Notes: generated by a model from the letters alone, not told the origin. Shown: positions 52,073 to 61,835, numbered from the stretch's first letter. The stretch: DNA of 64,000 nt from an uncultured Desulfobacterales bacterium (GCA_937915545.1 CALGIJ010000028.1:1-64000), one strand, 5' to 3'. Program-made: numbers and translations.

Positions 52073-52241
52073 TGTGGGATTCCTGGCAGAATGTTTTTCG
52101 GTTGGGGGGTGGCTTTGTCGTTGCGCACCCCGAAAAGACGCGGCCTCTGGCCGCGGCTGAGGCGTGTGAACTCCCCGCCACCCTAACCGATCGGCGGCAA
52201 GATTGAAATCGCCTTCAAAGCCCCGCGTAAAAAAAGCACTC

Positions 52242-54746
52242 TCAGGCCCGGCGTTTCTTCACCCCGCGCGTCGCCTGTGCGGCGAGGGGGTCGTCCGGCC
52301 AGGGGTGCTTGGGGTAGCGGCCCTTGAGCTCCTTCTTGACCTCGCCGTAGCTGCCCCGCCAGAAGCCGGGCAGATCGGAGGTCACCTGGATGGGGCGCCG
52401 GGCGGGGGAGAGGAGGTGCAGCAGCAGGGCCACCCGGCCACCGCAGACGGTCGGGTGGCGGTCGAGGCCGAACAGCTCCTGCAGGCGCACCGCCAGCACC
52501 GGCTGGCCGCCGACGGGGTAGTCGATGGCCAGGCGCGAGCCGCTCGGCGCGCTGAACTCCGCCGGAGCCAGCTCGTCGAGCAGGCGCCGCTGGCGCCAGT
52601 CGAGCAGCCCGTGGAGGATGGTGGCGATATCGAGCCGGCCGAGATGCTCGGCCCGGGTCATGCCGGCGAGGTGCGGCGCCAGCCAGGAGAGGTCGCTGTG
52701 CAGGCTGCCGTCGTCGACCGCCGGCCAGCCCTCCTCGGGCTGCTGGCCGGCGCAGAAGAGGATGCGCCCCTGCAGGGCGCGGCTGCGCCGCTCCCAGGGC
52801 AGGCAGGCCAGGCCGAGGCGGCGGACGCCCTCGGCCATGGCGGCGCCGACCGCCGCGGCGGGAGGCGCCCATAGCTCTTCGGCGACCGTCATCCGGCCGA
52901 TGAGGGTGCGCCGCACCCCGACGACCCGACCGGCGCCCTCGTCCCAGCCCACCTCCTCGACCTGCTCGAAGAGCTCGGCGTGGCCCTTCTCCAGGTCTGC
53001 CCTGGCGATGCCTTCGGCAAGGAAGATGCGCCCCTCGCTGCGCCCGGCGTCGAGGTGGGCGGCAATCAGGAACTCGCTTGCCCCCAGGGGGTCGCCGGGC
53101 GGCAGCAGGGCTCCGCGCCCCGAAGCGAGCACATAACCTTCCCCGGGGCTAGTGCGGCGGCGGGCGATGCGGTCGGGATAGGCGTAGCAGAGCAGGTCGC
53201 CGCAGACCTCGAGGTGACGCCCTTCCCCCTGGCAGCCGGCCAGCCGTTGCAGCCGCCGGCTCTCTTCGTCGATGCGCCGGCAGACGGAGCCCTCGCCACC
53301 GGCCAGCGCCCGCTCGCCGCGCACGCGCCACCGCTGTAGCATCTCGAGGCGCAGGCGGATCTCCGCCGAGCCCTGTCCTGCCCTGCCTCCCAGGGGGTCG
53401 CGCTCGCCGAGGAGGGCGGCGAGGTCGGCGGCCAGCCTGCCGTGGCCGCGTTTGGCCCCCATGAGCAGCATGTGGCCAAGACGCGGGTGCAGGGGCAGCT
53501 CGGCGAGGCGGCGGCCATGGGCGGTGATCGACCCGCCACGGTCGAGGGCGCCGAGTCGCCGCAGCAAGTCCCGCGCCTGGCCGTAGGCGGAGGGCCGCGG
53601 CGGGTCGAGCCAACTTAGCTGGGCCGGGTCGCTGACTCCCCACAGAGCGAGTTCCAGGGCCAGGCTGGCGAGGTCGACGGCGACGATCTCCGGGGGATGA
53701 AAGGGCGGCAGGCGGTGGTCTTCCTCGCGGCTCCACAGGCGCAGGCAGTAGCCCGGGCCAAGCCGCCCGGCACGTCCGGCGCGCTGCGCCGCCGCCGCCC
53801 GCGACACCCGCACCGTGACCAGGCCGCTCAGGCCGTTAGCGGGCTGAAAGCGCGGCAGCCGCGACCAGCCGCCGTCGACGACGCAGGAGACCCCCTCGAT
53901 GGTCAGGCTGGTCTCGGCGATGGCGGTGGCGAGGATGATGCGCCGCCGCCCCGCAGGATCGGGGCGCAGGGCCTGATCCTGCAAGTGTTTCGGCAGATCG
54001 CCGTAGAGGGGCAGCAGCACCGTCCCCGGGCAGGCGGCGTCCTCCTGCAGGCGGCGGGCGGTGGCGGCGATCTCGCCTCCGCCGGGGAGAAAGGCGAGGA
54101 CGTCCCCCTGGCGCTCGGCGACGACGCGGCGCACCCCGGCGGCCACCGTCTCGGCGATGCCTCCCGGGGCGGGGCGCTGCGGGTAGTCGATCTCCACCTC
54201 GTAGGCGCGCCCGTCGCAGGAGAGGATCGGCGCGTCGCCGAGAAGCCGGGCGATGGGGGCGGCGTCCAGCGTCGCCGACATGACGAGGAGGCGCAGATCG
54301 CTGCGCAGCTGGCAGAGGTCGAGGCACAGGGCCAGGGCGAGGTCGGCGTGGATGGAGCGCTCGTGGAACTCGTCGAAGACTATCAGGCCGACCTCGGGCA
54401 GCTCGCCGTCATGCTGCAGGCGCCGGGTGAGGATGCCCTCGGTGAGCACCTCGACCCTCGTCCGCGCCGAGACGCAGCGCTCGTGGCGGATATGGTAGCC
54501 GACGGTGGCGCCGACCTCCTCGCCCAATAGCTCGGCCATGCGCCGCGCCGCCATGCGCGCCGCGAGGCGGCGCGGCTGCAGGAGGAGGATGCGCCTGCCC
54601 GCCAGCCACGGCTGCTCCAACAGGGCGAGGGGGACGATGGTCGTCTTGCCCGAGCCGGGCGGGGCACAGAGCACCGCCGCAGGTCCCTTGGCGAGGGCCT
54701 GGCAGAGGTCATCGAGGACCGGGGTGATGGGGAGCTGCGGCAACAC
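52242..54746 (-). CDS. hrpB: ATP-dependent helicase HrpB
   Basis: DExH-box helicase of 834 aa, the usual HrpB length. Motifs: Walker A PPGSGKTT (about 30-36), Ia LLLQPRRLAARMAARR, II DEFHER (125-130), III SATLD, IV LAFLPGGGEI, V ATAIAETSLTIEGV and VI QRAGRAGRLGPG. The C-terminal HrpB domain includes IDYPVGGQPVLAVRLQELFG and QVTSDLPGFWRGSYGEVKKELKGRYPKHPWPDDP (in parts). The first codon is GTG (54746-54744) with GGAGG about ten bases upstream. It is divergent from the Kdo-transferase gene. Role in RNA or DNA metabolism is not well defined in the family. Confidence 0.95.
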   Translation of the reverse strand: MLPQLPITPVLDDLCQALAKGPAAVLCAPPGSGKTTIVPLALLEQPWLAGRRILLLQPRRLAARMAARRMAELLGEEVGATVGYHIRHERCVSARTRVEVLTEGILTRRLQHDGELPEVGLIVFDEFHERSIHADLALALCLDLCQLRSDLRLLVMSATLDAAPIARLLGDAPILSCDGRAYEVEIDYPQRPAPGGIAETVAAGVRRVVAERQGDVLAFLPGGGEIAATARRLQEDAACPGTVLLPLYGDLPKHLQDQALRPDPAGRRRIILATAIAETSLTIEGVSCVVDGGWSRLPRFQPANGLSGLVTVRVSRAAAAQRAGRAGRLGPGYCLRLWSREEDHRLPPFHPPEIVAVDLASLALELALWGVSDPAQLSWLDPPRPSAYGQARDLLRRLGALDRGGSITAHGRRLAELPLHPRLGHMLLMGAKRGHGRLAADLAALLGERDPLGGRAGQGSAEIRLRLEMLQRWRVRGERALAGGEGSVCRRIDEESRRLQRLAGCQGEGRHLEVCGDLLCYAYPDRIARRRTSPGEGYVLASGRGALLPPGDPLGASEFLIAAHLDAGRSEGRIFLAEGIARADLEKGHAELFEQVEEVGWDEGAGRVVGVRRTLIGRMTVAEELWAPPAAAVGAAMAEGVRRLGLACLPWERRSRALQGRILFCAGQQPEEGWPAVDDGSLHSDLSWLAPHLAGMTRAEHLGRLDIATILHGLLDWRQRRLLDELAPAEFSAPSGSRLAIDYPVGGQPVLAVRLQELFGLDRHPTVCGGRVALLLHLLSPARRPIQVTSDLPGFWRGSYGEVKKELKGRYPKHPWPDDPLAAQATRGVKKRRA

Positions 54747-54927
54747 GGGGCGGGGTCCTCCACGAGGGGATGGCGGCGGCCGACCGCTGCCGATGTCCTG
54801 GGCGGGGCCGGCCGTCGGGGGGAGAATTCAATTGAAAAGAACCGGCAAACACGATAGGATCGGCCAACCGTGCCCTGCCGGCCGGTTCCTGCTCATCTGT
54901 TCAGGCCTCCCACTGCCGGATACACCG

Positions 54928-56214
54928 TTGATAGCACCGATCCTCTTTTTTTACAACCTCGCCTGGGCGGCGGCCCTGCCCTTTCTGCGCCGCCACCCCC
55001 GCCTCGGCCCGGGCTGGGCGGAACGCACCCTGGAGAGCGGCCCGGCCGGCCCCTTCGACCTGTGGATCCAGGCCGCCAGCGGCGGCGAGGCGCAACTGGT
55101 CAATATGATCGTCGACCAGCTGGCGCTGATGGTAAAGCCGGGGCAACACATCACCGTGCTCGCCACCGCCATTACCCCCCAGGGCGTGGACAGCCTCGCC
55201 AAGAGGCTCAAGACCCGGCCCGCCGGTCCGGTGGAGGTCAGCGTCGCCCACTTCCCCTTCGACCAGCCGTCGCTGATGGCCAGGGCCTTTGCACGCTACG
55301 CCCCACGGCTGGCGGTCGTGGTCGAGACCGAGCTGTGGCCGGCCTTCCTCGTCACCGCGCGGCGGCGCCAGGTGCCGGTGCTGCTCGTCAACGGCCGCAT
55401 GTCGGAGAAGAGCCACCGCTCCTATCGCCGCTTCGCCGCCTTCTTCGGCAGTTACGGTCCGCAGGCGATCCGCGCCATTTCCCCCGCCGACGCGGCGCGC
55501 TTCCAGTCGGTGTGCGGCCGGGCCGACATCGCGGTGATGAATAACATCAAGTTCGACCGCATCACCCCGCCCGCCCTCAATCCCGCCGCCACCCCCATCC
55601 GCTCCCTGCTGCCCGCCTCCTCGCCCATGGTCCTGCTCGGCTCGGTGCGGCGCGAGGAGGAAGAGCTGCTGCTGCCGACCGTGACGGCGCTGCTGGCCCG
55701 GCGGCCGGATCTGATCGTCGCCCTCTTCCCCAAGCATATCGAGCGCGCCGAGACCTGGTGCCGGCGTCTTGCCGACCAGGGCGTGCACAGCGTGCGGCGC
55801 TCCCTGGCCGAGGGGCCGCAGCCGCCGGGGTCGGTGATCGTCTGGGACGTCTTCGGCGAGCTGGCCGGGGCCTACGCCCTGGCGTCGGCAGCCTTCGTCG
55901 GCGGCAGCCTGCTGCCCCTCGGCGGGCAGAACTTCCTCGAGCCGCTGGTCTTCGGGCTGCGGCCGATCATCGGCCCCTACTGGAAGAACTTCGCCTGGGT
56001 CGGCCGCGACATCGTCGACTGCGGCCTGGTGTCCGAGGTGGCCGACGCCAGCCTCCTCACCGAAAAATTGCTCGCCGCCCTCGGCGAAACAACGCCACGC
56101 GACCTGGTGACCGACCGGGTGCACGAGTTCTTCCGCCCGCGCCAGGGCGGCACCCGCCAGGCCTGCCAGCTCATTCTCGACAACCTGCACCCCCCACGAG
56201 GCACCTCGCCATGA
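54928..56214 (+). CDS. waaA: Kdo transferase (WaaA-like)
   Basis: Membrane-anchored glycosyltransferase that adds Kdo to lipid A, about 428 aa. N-terminal anchor IAPILFFYNLAWAAALPFL, then the WaaA domain with DLWIQAASGGEAQL (the Glu equals the catalytic Glu of SVGE in other WaaA proteins), VVVETELWPAFLVTARRR, RMSEKSHRSYRRF, NNIKFD, and the C-terminal GGSLLPLGGQNFLEPLVFG. No ATG fits. TTG 54928 gives the family length; TTG 54832, with GGAG seven bases upstream, is the alternative and would add 32 residues. The stop overlaps the kdsB start (ATGA). The sequence is a divergent member of the family. Confidence 0.85.
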   Translation: MIAPILFFYNLAWAAALPFLRRHPRLGPGWAERTLESGPAGPFDLWIQAASGGEAQLVNMIVDQLALMVKPGQHITVLATAITPQGVDSLAKRLKTRPAGPVEVSVAHFPFDQPSLMARAFARYAPRLAVVVETELWPAFLVTARRRQVPVLLVNGRMSEKSHRSYRRFAAFFGSYGPQAIRAISPADAARFQSVCGRADIAVMNNIKFDRITPPALNPAATPIRSLLPASSPMVLLGSVRREEEELLLPTVTALLARRPDLIVALFPKHIERAETWCRRLADQGVHSVRRSLAEGPQPPGSVIVWDVFGELAGAYALASAAFVGGSLLPLGGQNFLEPLVFGLRPIIGPYWKNFAWVGRDIVDCGLVSEVADASLLTEKLLAALGETTPRDLVTDRVHEFFRPRQGGTRQACQLILDNLHPPRGTSP

Positions 56215-56954
56215 CCGCACTGCCCCCCTGCTACGGCCTCATCCCGGCGCGCTACCAGTCGCACCGCTTCCCCGGCAAGCCGCTGGCCGACATCCTCGGC
56301 AAGCCGATGTTCTACCACGTCTACGAACGCGCCATGCGCTGCCCCAGCCTGCGCCGGGTGTGGCTGGCCACCGATGACCAGCGCATCTACGACGCCGCCG
56401 AGAAGCTGGCGGTGCCGGTGGTGATGACCCGCGACGATCACCCCAGCGGCTCGGACCGCATCATGGAGGCGGCGCAGCTGCTGGGCATCGAGGACGAGGC
56501 GGTGGTGGTCAACATCCAGGGCGACGAGCCGGCGCTTGACCCGGAGATGCTCTCCCGCCTCGTCGCCCCCTTCGCCGACCCGGCCATCGCCGTCACCACC
56601 CTGGCGCGGGTCATCGACAGCGTCGAGGCCGAGAACCCCGACCGCGTCAAGGTGGTGCGGGCGGCCGACGGCAAGGCTCTCTACTTTTCCCGCGCCAAGA
56701 TCCCCTACCTCCGCGACGAGGCGGGCGACGACGCCCACTACCTCCTCCACGTCGGCATCTACGCCTACCGCCTCGCCGCCCTGCGCACCTTCACCTCGCT
56801 GGCGCCCAGCCCGCTGGAGAGAATCGAGAAGCTCGAACAGCTGCGCCTGCTCGAGGCAGGCATCCCCATCCATGTCGTGCTCACCGACTACCGCGGCTTC
56901 GGCGTCGACCGCCCCGAAGACCTGACGCTCATCCTCTCCCGCCTGCAAGGCTAG
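56211..56954 (+). CDS. kdsB: CMP-Kdo synthetase
   Basis: 3-deoxy-manno-octulosonate cytidylyltransferase (247 aa), activating Kdo with CTP for the transferase encoded just upstream. Characteristic motifs: LIPARYQSHRFPGKPLADI (in part), DDHPSGSDRIMEA, VVNIQGDEPALDPEML with the metal-binding Asp, ALYFSRAKIPY, LHVGIYAYR and SPLERIEKLEQLRLLE. It starts within the waaA stop (ATGA) and ends before a strong terminator, giving a two-gene LPS-core operon. Confidence 0.97.
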   Translation: MTALPPCYGLIPARYQSHRFPGKPLADILGKPMFYHVYERAMRCPSLRRVWLATDDQRIYDAAEKLAVPVVMTRDDHPSGSDRIMEAAQLLGIEDEAVVVNIQGDEPALDPEMLSRLVAPFADPAIAVTTLARVIDSVEAENPDRVKVVRAADGKALYFSRAKIPYLRDEAGDDAHYLLHVGIYAYRLAALRTFTSLAPSPLERIEKLEQLRLLEAGIPIHVVLTDYRGFGVDRPEDLTLILSRLQG

Positions 56955-56955
56955 C

Positions 56956-56992
56956 CAAGCGGGGGGAATTTTTCGCCCCCCGCTTGCTTTTT
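56956..56992 (+). terminator. Intrinsic terminator after kdsB
   Basis: An 11-bp perfect stem (CAAGCGGGGGG at 56956-56966 with CCCCCCGCTTG at 56976-56986) and nine-base loop are followed by CTTTTT. It starts one base after the kdsB stop codon. Confidence 0.9.
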
Positions 56993-57028
56993 CCCGGAGG
57001 CGATGCTGTAATTGAAACAAGGGGGACG

Positions 57029-57050
57029 CGGTTCGGTCATAGCCGAACCG
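57029..57050. promoter_or_regulatory. Inverted repeat upstream of the chemoreceptor gene
   Basis: CGGTTCGG (57029-57036), spacer TCATAG, CCGAACCG (57043-57050). Perfect 8-bp arms about 110 bp before the ATG. It could be an operator or a leader hairpin; the flanking sequence gives no clear promoter. Confidence 0.35.
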
Positions 57051-57159
57051 TGCCATATCGTCGCCGACCGGCCGGCCTCATGTCGACCCGGGCGCAGCCC
57101 GTCCCCCGCCTTCATCCCGCCCCCCGGACGGCGACCCAACCCTCTCGGGGAGGTCCGCC

Positions 57160-59325
57160 ATGAAACTGACCATCAGCAAGAAGATCCTCGCCGCCACCCT
57201 GCCCTTTTTCCTCATCTTCGGCCTGGCGCTGCTCTTCCTCGGCCTGTTCAGCGTCGAGAAGCAGGGCCGGCAGAGCCTTCAGCTCATCACCCAGACCATG
57301 GAGAACGAGAAGAAGGAGAAGCTCACCGACCTGGTGCGCAACACCTTCGAGATCCTCTCCACCCAGTACCGGGCCGCCCACGACGTAACCATCATCGCCA
57401 AAGCCTACGAAAATGAGCTGCAGTCGGTGGTCGACCTCGCCTTCTCCTCGGTGGAGGCCATCTACGCCCGCCCCGGCGAGAGCGAGGAGTGGAAGAAGAG
57501 CGAGGCGATGAAGGTCGTCAAGGGGATGCGCTACGGCGGCGACAACTATGTGTGGATCAACGACATGAAGCCGACCATGGTCATGCACCCCATCAAGCCC
57601 GAGCTCGACGGCAGCGACCTCTCCACCTACAAGGACCCCAAAGGCAAGCTGCTCTTCAACGAGTTCGTCAAGGTCTGCGCCAAGGACGGCCAGGGCTTCG
57701 TCGACTACCTGTGGCCGCGCCCCGGCAAGAGCGAGCCGGTGGCCAAGCTCAGCTATGTCAAGCTCTTCAAGCCGTGGAACTGGGTGATCGGCACCGGCGT
57801 CTACCTGGAGGCGGCGGAACGGCATTTCCAGGAAGAGGCCAAACGGCAGATCGGCAGCCTGCGCTTCGGCCCCGAGGGCAAGGACTACTTCTTCATCATC
57901 GACGCCCGGGCGCAGATGATCATGCACCCCATCAACCCGGCCCTCGACGGCAAGGACCAGAGTGATTTCCGCGACCCCAAGGGCAAGGCCCTCTTCGCCG
58001 AGATGGCCAGTGTCTGCCGCGACAAGGGCCAGGGTTTCGTCGACTACCTGTGGCCCAAGCCGGGCGCCGCCGAGCCGGTGGCCAAGCTCAGCTATGTGCA
58101 GCTCTTCAAGGAATGGGGGTGGATCGTCGGCACCGGCATCTATGTCGACGACATCGCCCAGGCCATGGAACGGCAGCGGCAAACCATGGACCGCGAACTG
58201 GCGCGCCAGAAGATGACCATCAGCGGCGTGGTGGTGGTGGTCATCACCCTCATCGCCGTCCTGTTGACCTTCCTGGCGGGTCGCATCGCCAGGCCGATCC
58301 GCGCCAGCGACGACTTCTTCCGCGATATCGCCGAGGGCGAGGGCGACCTCACCAAACGGCTGGCGGTGAGCAGCCGCGACGAGGTCGGCGAGATGGCCGC
58401 CTCCTTCAACACCTTCGCCGACAAGCTCCAGGCGATGATCGGCTTCATCGCCGGGCAGGCAACGCAGATCCATGGCGCCTCGCGGGCGCTGACCGGCATC
58501 GCCGCCGAGCTCGCCGGCAACGCCCGCGACTCCCTGGGCAAATCGACCAGCGTCGCCACCGCCGTCGAGGAGATGTCGGCCAATATGCGCTCGGTGGCAA
58601 CGGCCATGGACGAGGCGGCCTCGCGGGTCGACGCGGTGGCCTCGGCGGTGGAGGAGATGACCTCGACCATCAACGAGATCGCCCGCACCTCGGAGAAGGC
58701 CAGGGACGTCACCACGCGGGCGGTGCGCCAGTCGGCAGAGGCCTCGACGCGGGTCGCCGCCCTCGACGAGGCAGCCCGCGAGATCACCAAGGTGCTGGAG
58801 ACCATCACCGATATCTCCAAGCAGGTCAACCTCCTCGCCCTCAACGCGACCATCGAGGCGGCACGGGCCGGGGATGCCGGCAAGGGTTTTGCCGTCGTCG
58901 CCGGCGAGATCAAGGTGCTGGCGGCGCAGACCGCCGACGCCAGCAACCTCATCAAGGAGCGCATCGGCCTCATCGAGCGGACCACCAGGGCCACCGTCGC
59001 CGACATCGAGGGCATCCACGGGGTGGTCGGCGAGAACGCCGACATCGTCAACACCATCGCCGCGGCGGTGGAGGAGCAGTCGCTCACCGCCGGGGAGATC
59101 TCGCGCAATATGGCGGAACTGGCCGGTGGCATCCAGGAGGTCAACCACAACGTCGGCGAGAGCTCGCAGGTCTCGCAGATGATCGCCGCCGAGGTCGCCG
59201 AGATCGACGGCGCCACCGGGCGCATGAACGACAGCGCCGCCATGGTGGAGAAGAACGCCGCCACCCTCGACGGCCTGGCCAAGGGGCTGACCGAACTGGT
59301 GGCGCGCTACAAGTTCACCTCCTGA
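57160..59325 (+). CDS. Methyl-accepting chemotaxis protein with two Cache domains
   Basis: A 721-aa chemoreceptor. TM1 lies at about 10-30. The periplasmic part has two tandem sCache_2-type units, one around 125-215 (YVWINDMKPTMVMHPIKPELDG) and one around 245-335 (YFFIIDARAQMIMHPINPALDG), both ending in LFK-W-WVIGTGVY-like strands (these motifs are quoted only in part). TM2 at about 350-370, HAMP to about 425, then the signalling domain with hairpin ISKQVNLLALNATIEAARAG and KGFAVVAGEIKVLAAQT. GGGAGG precedes the ATG. Such double Cache receptors often bind small carboxylic acids. It is a single-gene unit. Confidence 0.94.
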   Translation: MKLTISKKILAATLPFFLIFGLALLFLGLFSVEKQGRQSLQLITQTMENEKKEKLTDLVRNTFEILSTQYRAAHDVTIIAKAYENELQSVVDLAFSSVEAIYARPGESEEWKKSEAMKVVKGMRYGGDNYVWINDMKPTMVMHPIKPELDGSDLSTYKDPKGKLLFNEFVKVCAKDGQGFVDYLWPRPGKSEPVAKLSYVKLFKPWNWVIGTGVYLEAAERHFQEEAKRQIGSLRFGPEGKDYFFIIDARAQMIMHPINPALDGKDQSDFRDPKGKALFAEMASVCRDKGQGFVDYLWPKPGAAEPVAKLSYVQLFKEWGWIVGTGIYVDDIAQAMERQRQTMDRELARQKMTISGVVVVVITLIAVLLTFLAGRIARPIRASDDFFRDIAEGEGDLTKRLAVSSRDEVGEMAASFNTFADKLQAMIGFIAGQATQIHGASRALTGIAAELAGNARDSLGKSTSVATAVEEMSANMRSVATAMDEAASRVDAVASAVEEMTSTINEIARTSEKARDVTTRAVRQSAEASTRVAALDEAAREITKVLETITDISKQVNLLALNATIEAARAGDAGKGFAVVAGEIKVLAAQTADASNLIKERIGLIERTTRATVADIEGIHGVVGENADIVNTIAAAVEEQSLTAGEISRNMAELAGGIQEVNHNVGESSQVSQMIAAEVAEIDGATGRMNDSAAMVEKNAATLDGLAKGLTELVARYKFTS

Positions 59326-59357
59326 GGCCCGCCGACGCTCCTCTGCACGGCTGCGCC

Positions 59358-59389
59358 CCGGCCTGACGACATCGACTTCGTCAGGCCGG
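59358..59389. terminator. Hairpin between convergent chemoreceptor and AraC genes
   Basis: Perfect 12-bp stem (59358-59369 with 59378-59389; CCGGCCTGACGA / TCGTCAGGCCGG) with an eight-base loop. No T-tract follows on either strand; its location between converging stops suggests a bidirectional terminator. Confidence 0.6.
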
Positions 59390-59399
59390 CAGGCGAGAG

Positions 59400-60290
59400 T
59401 TACAGGGAGCGCGAGCTCGAGGGGGGCACGCCGTAATGCCGCCGGTACTCGCGGCTGAACTGCGCCGGGCTGTTATAGCCGACGCTGTAGCCGGCCTCGC
59501 TGACGCTCATACCCTGCAGCAGATGGGCCTGGGCATGGCTGAGCTTGACCTGCTTGGCGTACTGCAGGGGCGAGAGGTGCATCACTTCCTTGAACTTCTT
59601 GTGAAAGGCCGAGCTGCTCATGTTGACCAGCCCGGCCAGCCTGCCCACCGAGACCACCTCGTCGAGGTTGCGGTGCAGGTGCTCCACCGCCCGGGCGATC
59701 TGCTCGATCTGCCCGCGCTGCCGCAGGAGAGAGGGCAGCGCCCCACCGCGCTCCTCCTTGAGGATACGGAAATAGATCTCGTCGATGATGCCCTCGCCGA
59801 CGACTGCAGCCTCGTCGGGGCTCTCCAGGGCCTCCATCAGCCGAATCGCCGCATCGAGCAGCCTCTCGCGCAGGGGGGCGGTGAAGATGCCGGAGGGGTT
59901 ACAGTCACCTGCCCGCTGGACCAGCGGCACGGCCTGCTCCATTCTGAGAAGGATATCGAGGATGCGCCGGCGCTCCACGGCGATGGCCAGGGCCAGCAGC
60001 GGTTTGTCGCAGCTGGCCTCCACCACCTCGCAGGCCACCGGCATCGGGGTAAGCACGGTGAGAAACTGACCGGCATGGTACTGGTAGGTGGTGCCATCGA
60101 GGACGCTCTGCTTTCTCCCCTGGGCGACGAAGATAAAGTAGGGCTGGTAGAGCAGGGCCCGGGGACGGTGCGGCTGAGACTCACGAAACACCTCGACATT
60201 GGCGATGGCGGTGGCGTTGCTGCCATCGCGCCGCGCGTTCCTGCCCAGCAGTTCGACCAGCCGAGCCATCTTCGTTTCCTGTGTTGTCAT
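59400..60290 (-). CDS. AraC-family transcriptional regulator
   Basis: A 296-aa regulator with an AraC_N domain (about 20-170: LYQPYFIFVAQGRKQSVLDG, YQYHAGQFLTVLTPMPV) and a C-terminal double HTH (about 195-290: VSVGRLAGLVNMSSSAFHKKFKEV, MSVSEAGYSVGYNSPAQFSREYRRHYG; both partial quotes). GGGAGATTGG precedes ATG 60290; the upstream ATG at 60335 lacks this. This AraC_N subgroup often controls an oxidoreductase next to it; here the neighbours are a DUF488 gene and, further on, a YqhD-like dehydrogenase. Target unknown. Confidence 0.9.
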   Translation of the reverse strand: MTTQETKMARLVELLGRNARRDGSNATAIANVEVFRESQPHRPRALLYQPYFIFVAQGRKQSVLDGTTYQYHAGQFLTVLTPMPVACEVVEASCDKPLLALAIAVERRRILDILLRMEQAVPLVQRAGDCNPSGIFTAPLRERLLDAAIRLMEALESPDEAAVVGEGIIDEIYFRILKEERGGALPSLLRQRGQIEQIARAVEHLHRNLDEVVSVGRLAGLVNMSSSAFHKKFKEVMHLSPLQYAKQVKLSHAQAHLLQGMSVSEAGYSVGYNSPAQFSREYRRHYGVPPSSSRSL

Positions 60291-60513
60291 TGCCAATCTC
60301 CCTGGCGATTCGTCAGCGCCATTCTCGGTTATCACAGTCCGTTTGCCACCGCTGCCAGGCAGCCTCTCCCACCACTCTGCGCCACCACACAGAACCTCTT
60401 GCTAAGGGAGTGGTCCATGCACCCGCTGACGGTCCCTGTACAAACCCGCTCCTGCCGTGCTATCATTGCGGCTCTGCAACCAATCCTCGAACAAGGGCAC
60501 GGAGGAGGTCAGG

Positions 60514-60927
60514 ATGCTCAAAGAAGCCTCTCTATCGCAGATGAACACACTGCACATCCCCAAGGAAAAGCGGGTGTTGGTCAACCGTGGGCGCGGCAAC
60601 GACCGCCTCGCCCCCTCCGAGACTCTCTACCGCGAGATGTCGGCCATCAAGACGCGGCTCGAGACCGCTCTCGGCAAAGGCAGCGCCGAAGCCCACAATC
60701 GCGCTTTTCGCGAATGCCGCTACGAGAGCCGGTTTCGGCAACAGATCGACGCCACCCCCGAAGCCCTCAGGCAACTCGAGAAAATTGCCTCCCAGGCCAG
60801 AGAGGAGGACCTCTATCTCATCTGTTATGAAGGGGCAGCCAAGGCCTGCCATCGCCGCATCCTGATGCGCATCATCGAGGAGCGTTTCGGGGTAGAGGTG
60901 GAGATCGTCGGGGTCGAGCCATACTGA
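60514..60927 (+). CDS. DUF488-family protein
   Basis: A 137-aa protein. The C-terminal signature DLYLICYEGAAKACHRRILMRII matches the LLCxExxxxxCHR core of DUF488, whose function is unknown. The N-terminal part is charged and lacks membrane segments. GGAGGAGGTCAGG lies immediately before the ATG at 60514, a strong initiation site. The hydrolase gene starts two bases after the stop, so both are in one operon, divergent from the AraC gene. Confidence 0.82.
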   Translation: MLKEASLSQMNTLHIPKEKRVLVNRGRGNDRLAPSETLYREMSAIKTRLETALGKGSAEAHNRAFRECRYESRFRQQIDATPEALRQLEKIASQAREEDLYLICYEGAAKACHRRILMRIIEERFGVEVEIVGVEPY

Positions 60928-60929
60928 GC

Positions 60930-61835
60930 ATGCGACGCACCATACTCTTCACCTGGTTCCTCTTGACCCTGGCCGCCTGCCCTGTCGACCCCGCCAGTTC
61001 CTGCACCCTGTGGACGGCCATCGGCAGCGACGAACAGACACGCCGGGTGACCTTTCTCGCCAAGAATCGGGACTGGACACCCGACCACCACCAGGAACTG
61101 CGGCTGGTGAGAAGCGACAAAGGCTATGACTACTTCGGTCTCTTGGCCGTTGGCGGCGCGGAACCGGGGCTTAAAGCCGGCATCAACCGTCAGGGTCTCT
61201 CGATCGTCAGCGCCAGCGCCAGTTCCATACCCCGGAGTCAACGGGCGATTGCGCCTGGGGAAAGGGGCCTGATGCGGCGACTGCTCGCTTCCTGCGCCTC
61301 GGTGGACGAGCTCAGGCAAGCCGGCCATCTTTTCGCCAGGGCACGGCCGATGTTTCTCCTCGCCGCCGATTCCCGTCAAACCCTCGTGGTGGAGATCGGA
61401 CGAAATGGCGAATACCGCCTGGACGCGCCTCATGGAGAGTTCTCTGCCCACGCCAACCACTTCCTCAACCCGGAACTGGCCGGCAACAACAGCAGGATCG
61501 GGTCCAGCAGCAAACAACGGCTGGCGACGATCACTCGCCTGTTGAGCTCGGCCCCCCGCCCCATGTCCCTGGCCGACATGGTCGCCATGAGCGAGGACCG
61601 AACTCATGGCCCGGACAACAGTCTCCTCAGAACGGGCACCCACACCAGCGACGAGAGAACACTGGCCACCTGGATTGTCGCCCTTCCCGACCACGGAGCC
61701 CCCGTCTTGTATGTGAAGCTCCGCAACCCAGGCGACGAAGAACGAGCCGCAACCTTCCACCTCGACCAAGCCTTTTGGGAGAGCGCTGCCATTTCCGGCA
61801 TTGCCAGCTCCTCCGGGAGAGCCATAACCGACTAG
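60930..61835 (+). CDS. Exported C45/choloylglycine-hydrolase-like Ntn hydrolase
   Basis: A 301-aa protein with signal peptide (MRRTILFTWFLLTLAACPVDPASS). CTLWTAIG and FLAKNRDWTPDHH follow: the Cys-first and NRDW motifs of the C45 peptidase/acyltransferase and choloylglycine-hydrolase families. Later landmarks are GLKAGINRQGLSIVSA and HANHFLNPEL (conserved Asn). If signal peptidase cuts after SS, Cys25 becomes the N-terminal nucleophile without self-processing. A C18 lipoprotein site is not a good lipobox. It probably cleaves an amide bond in the periplasm; substrate unknown. Confidence 0.8.
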   Translation: MRRTILFTWFLLTLAACPVDPASSCTLWTAIGSDEQTRRVTFLAKNRDWTPDHHQELRLVRSDKGYDYFGLLAVGGAEPGLKAGINRQGLSIVSASASSIPRSQRAIAPGERGLMRRLLASCASVDELRQAGHLFARARPMFLLAADSRQTLVVEIGRNGEYRLDAPHGEFSAHANHFLNPELAGNNSRIGSSSKQRLATITRLLSSAPRPMSLADMVAMSEDRTHGPDNSLLRTGTHTSDERTLATWIVALPDHGAPVLYVKLRNPGDEERAATFHLDQAFWESAAISGIASSSGRAITD

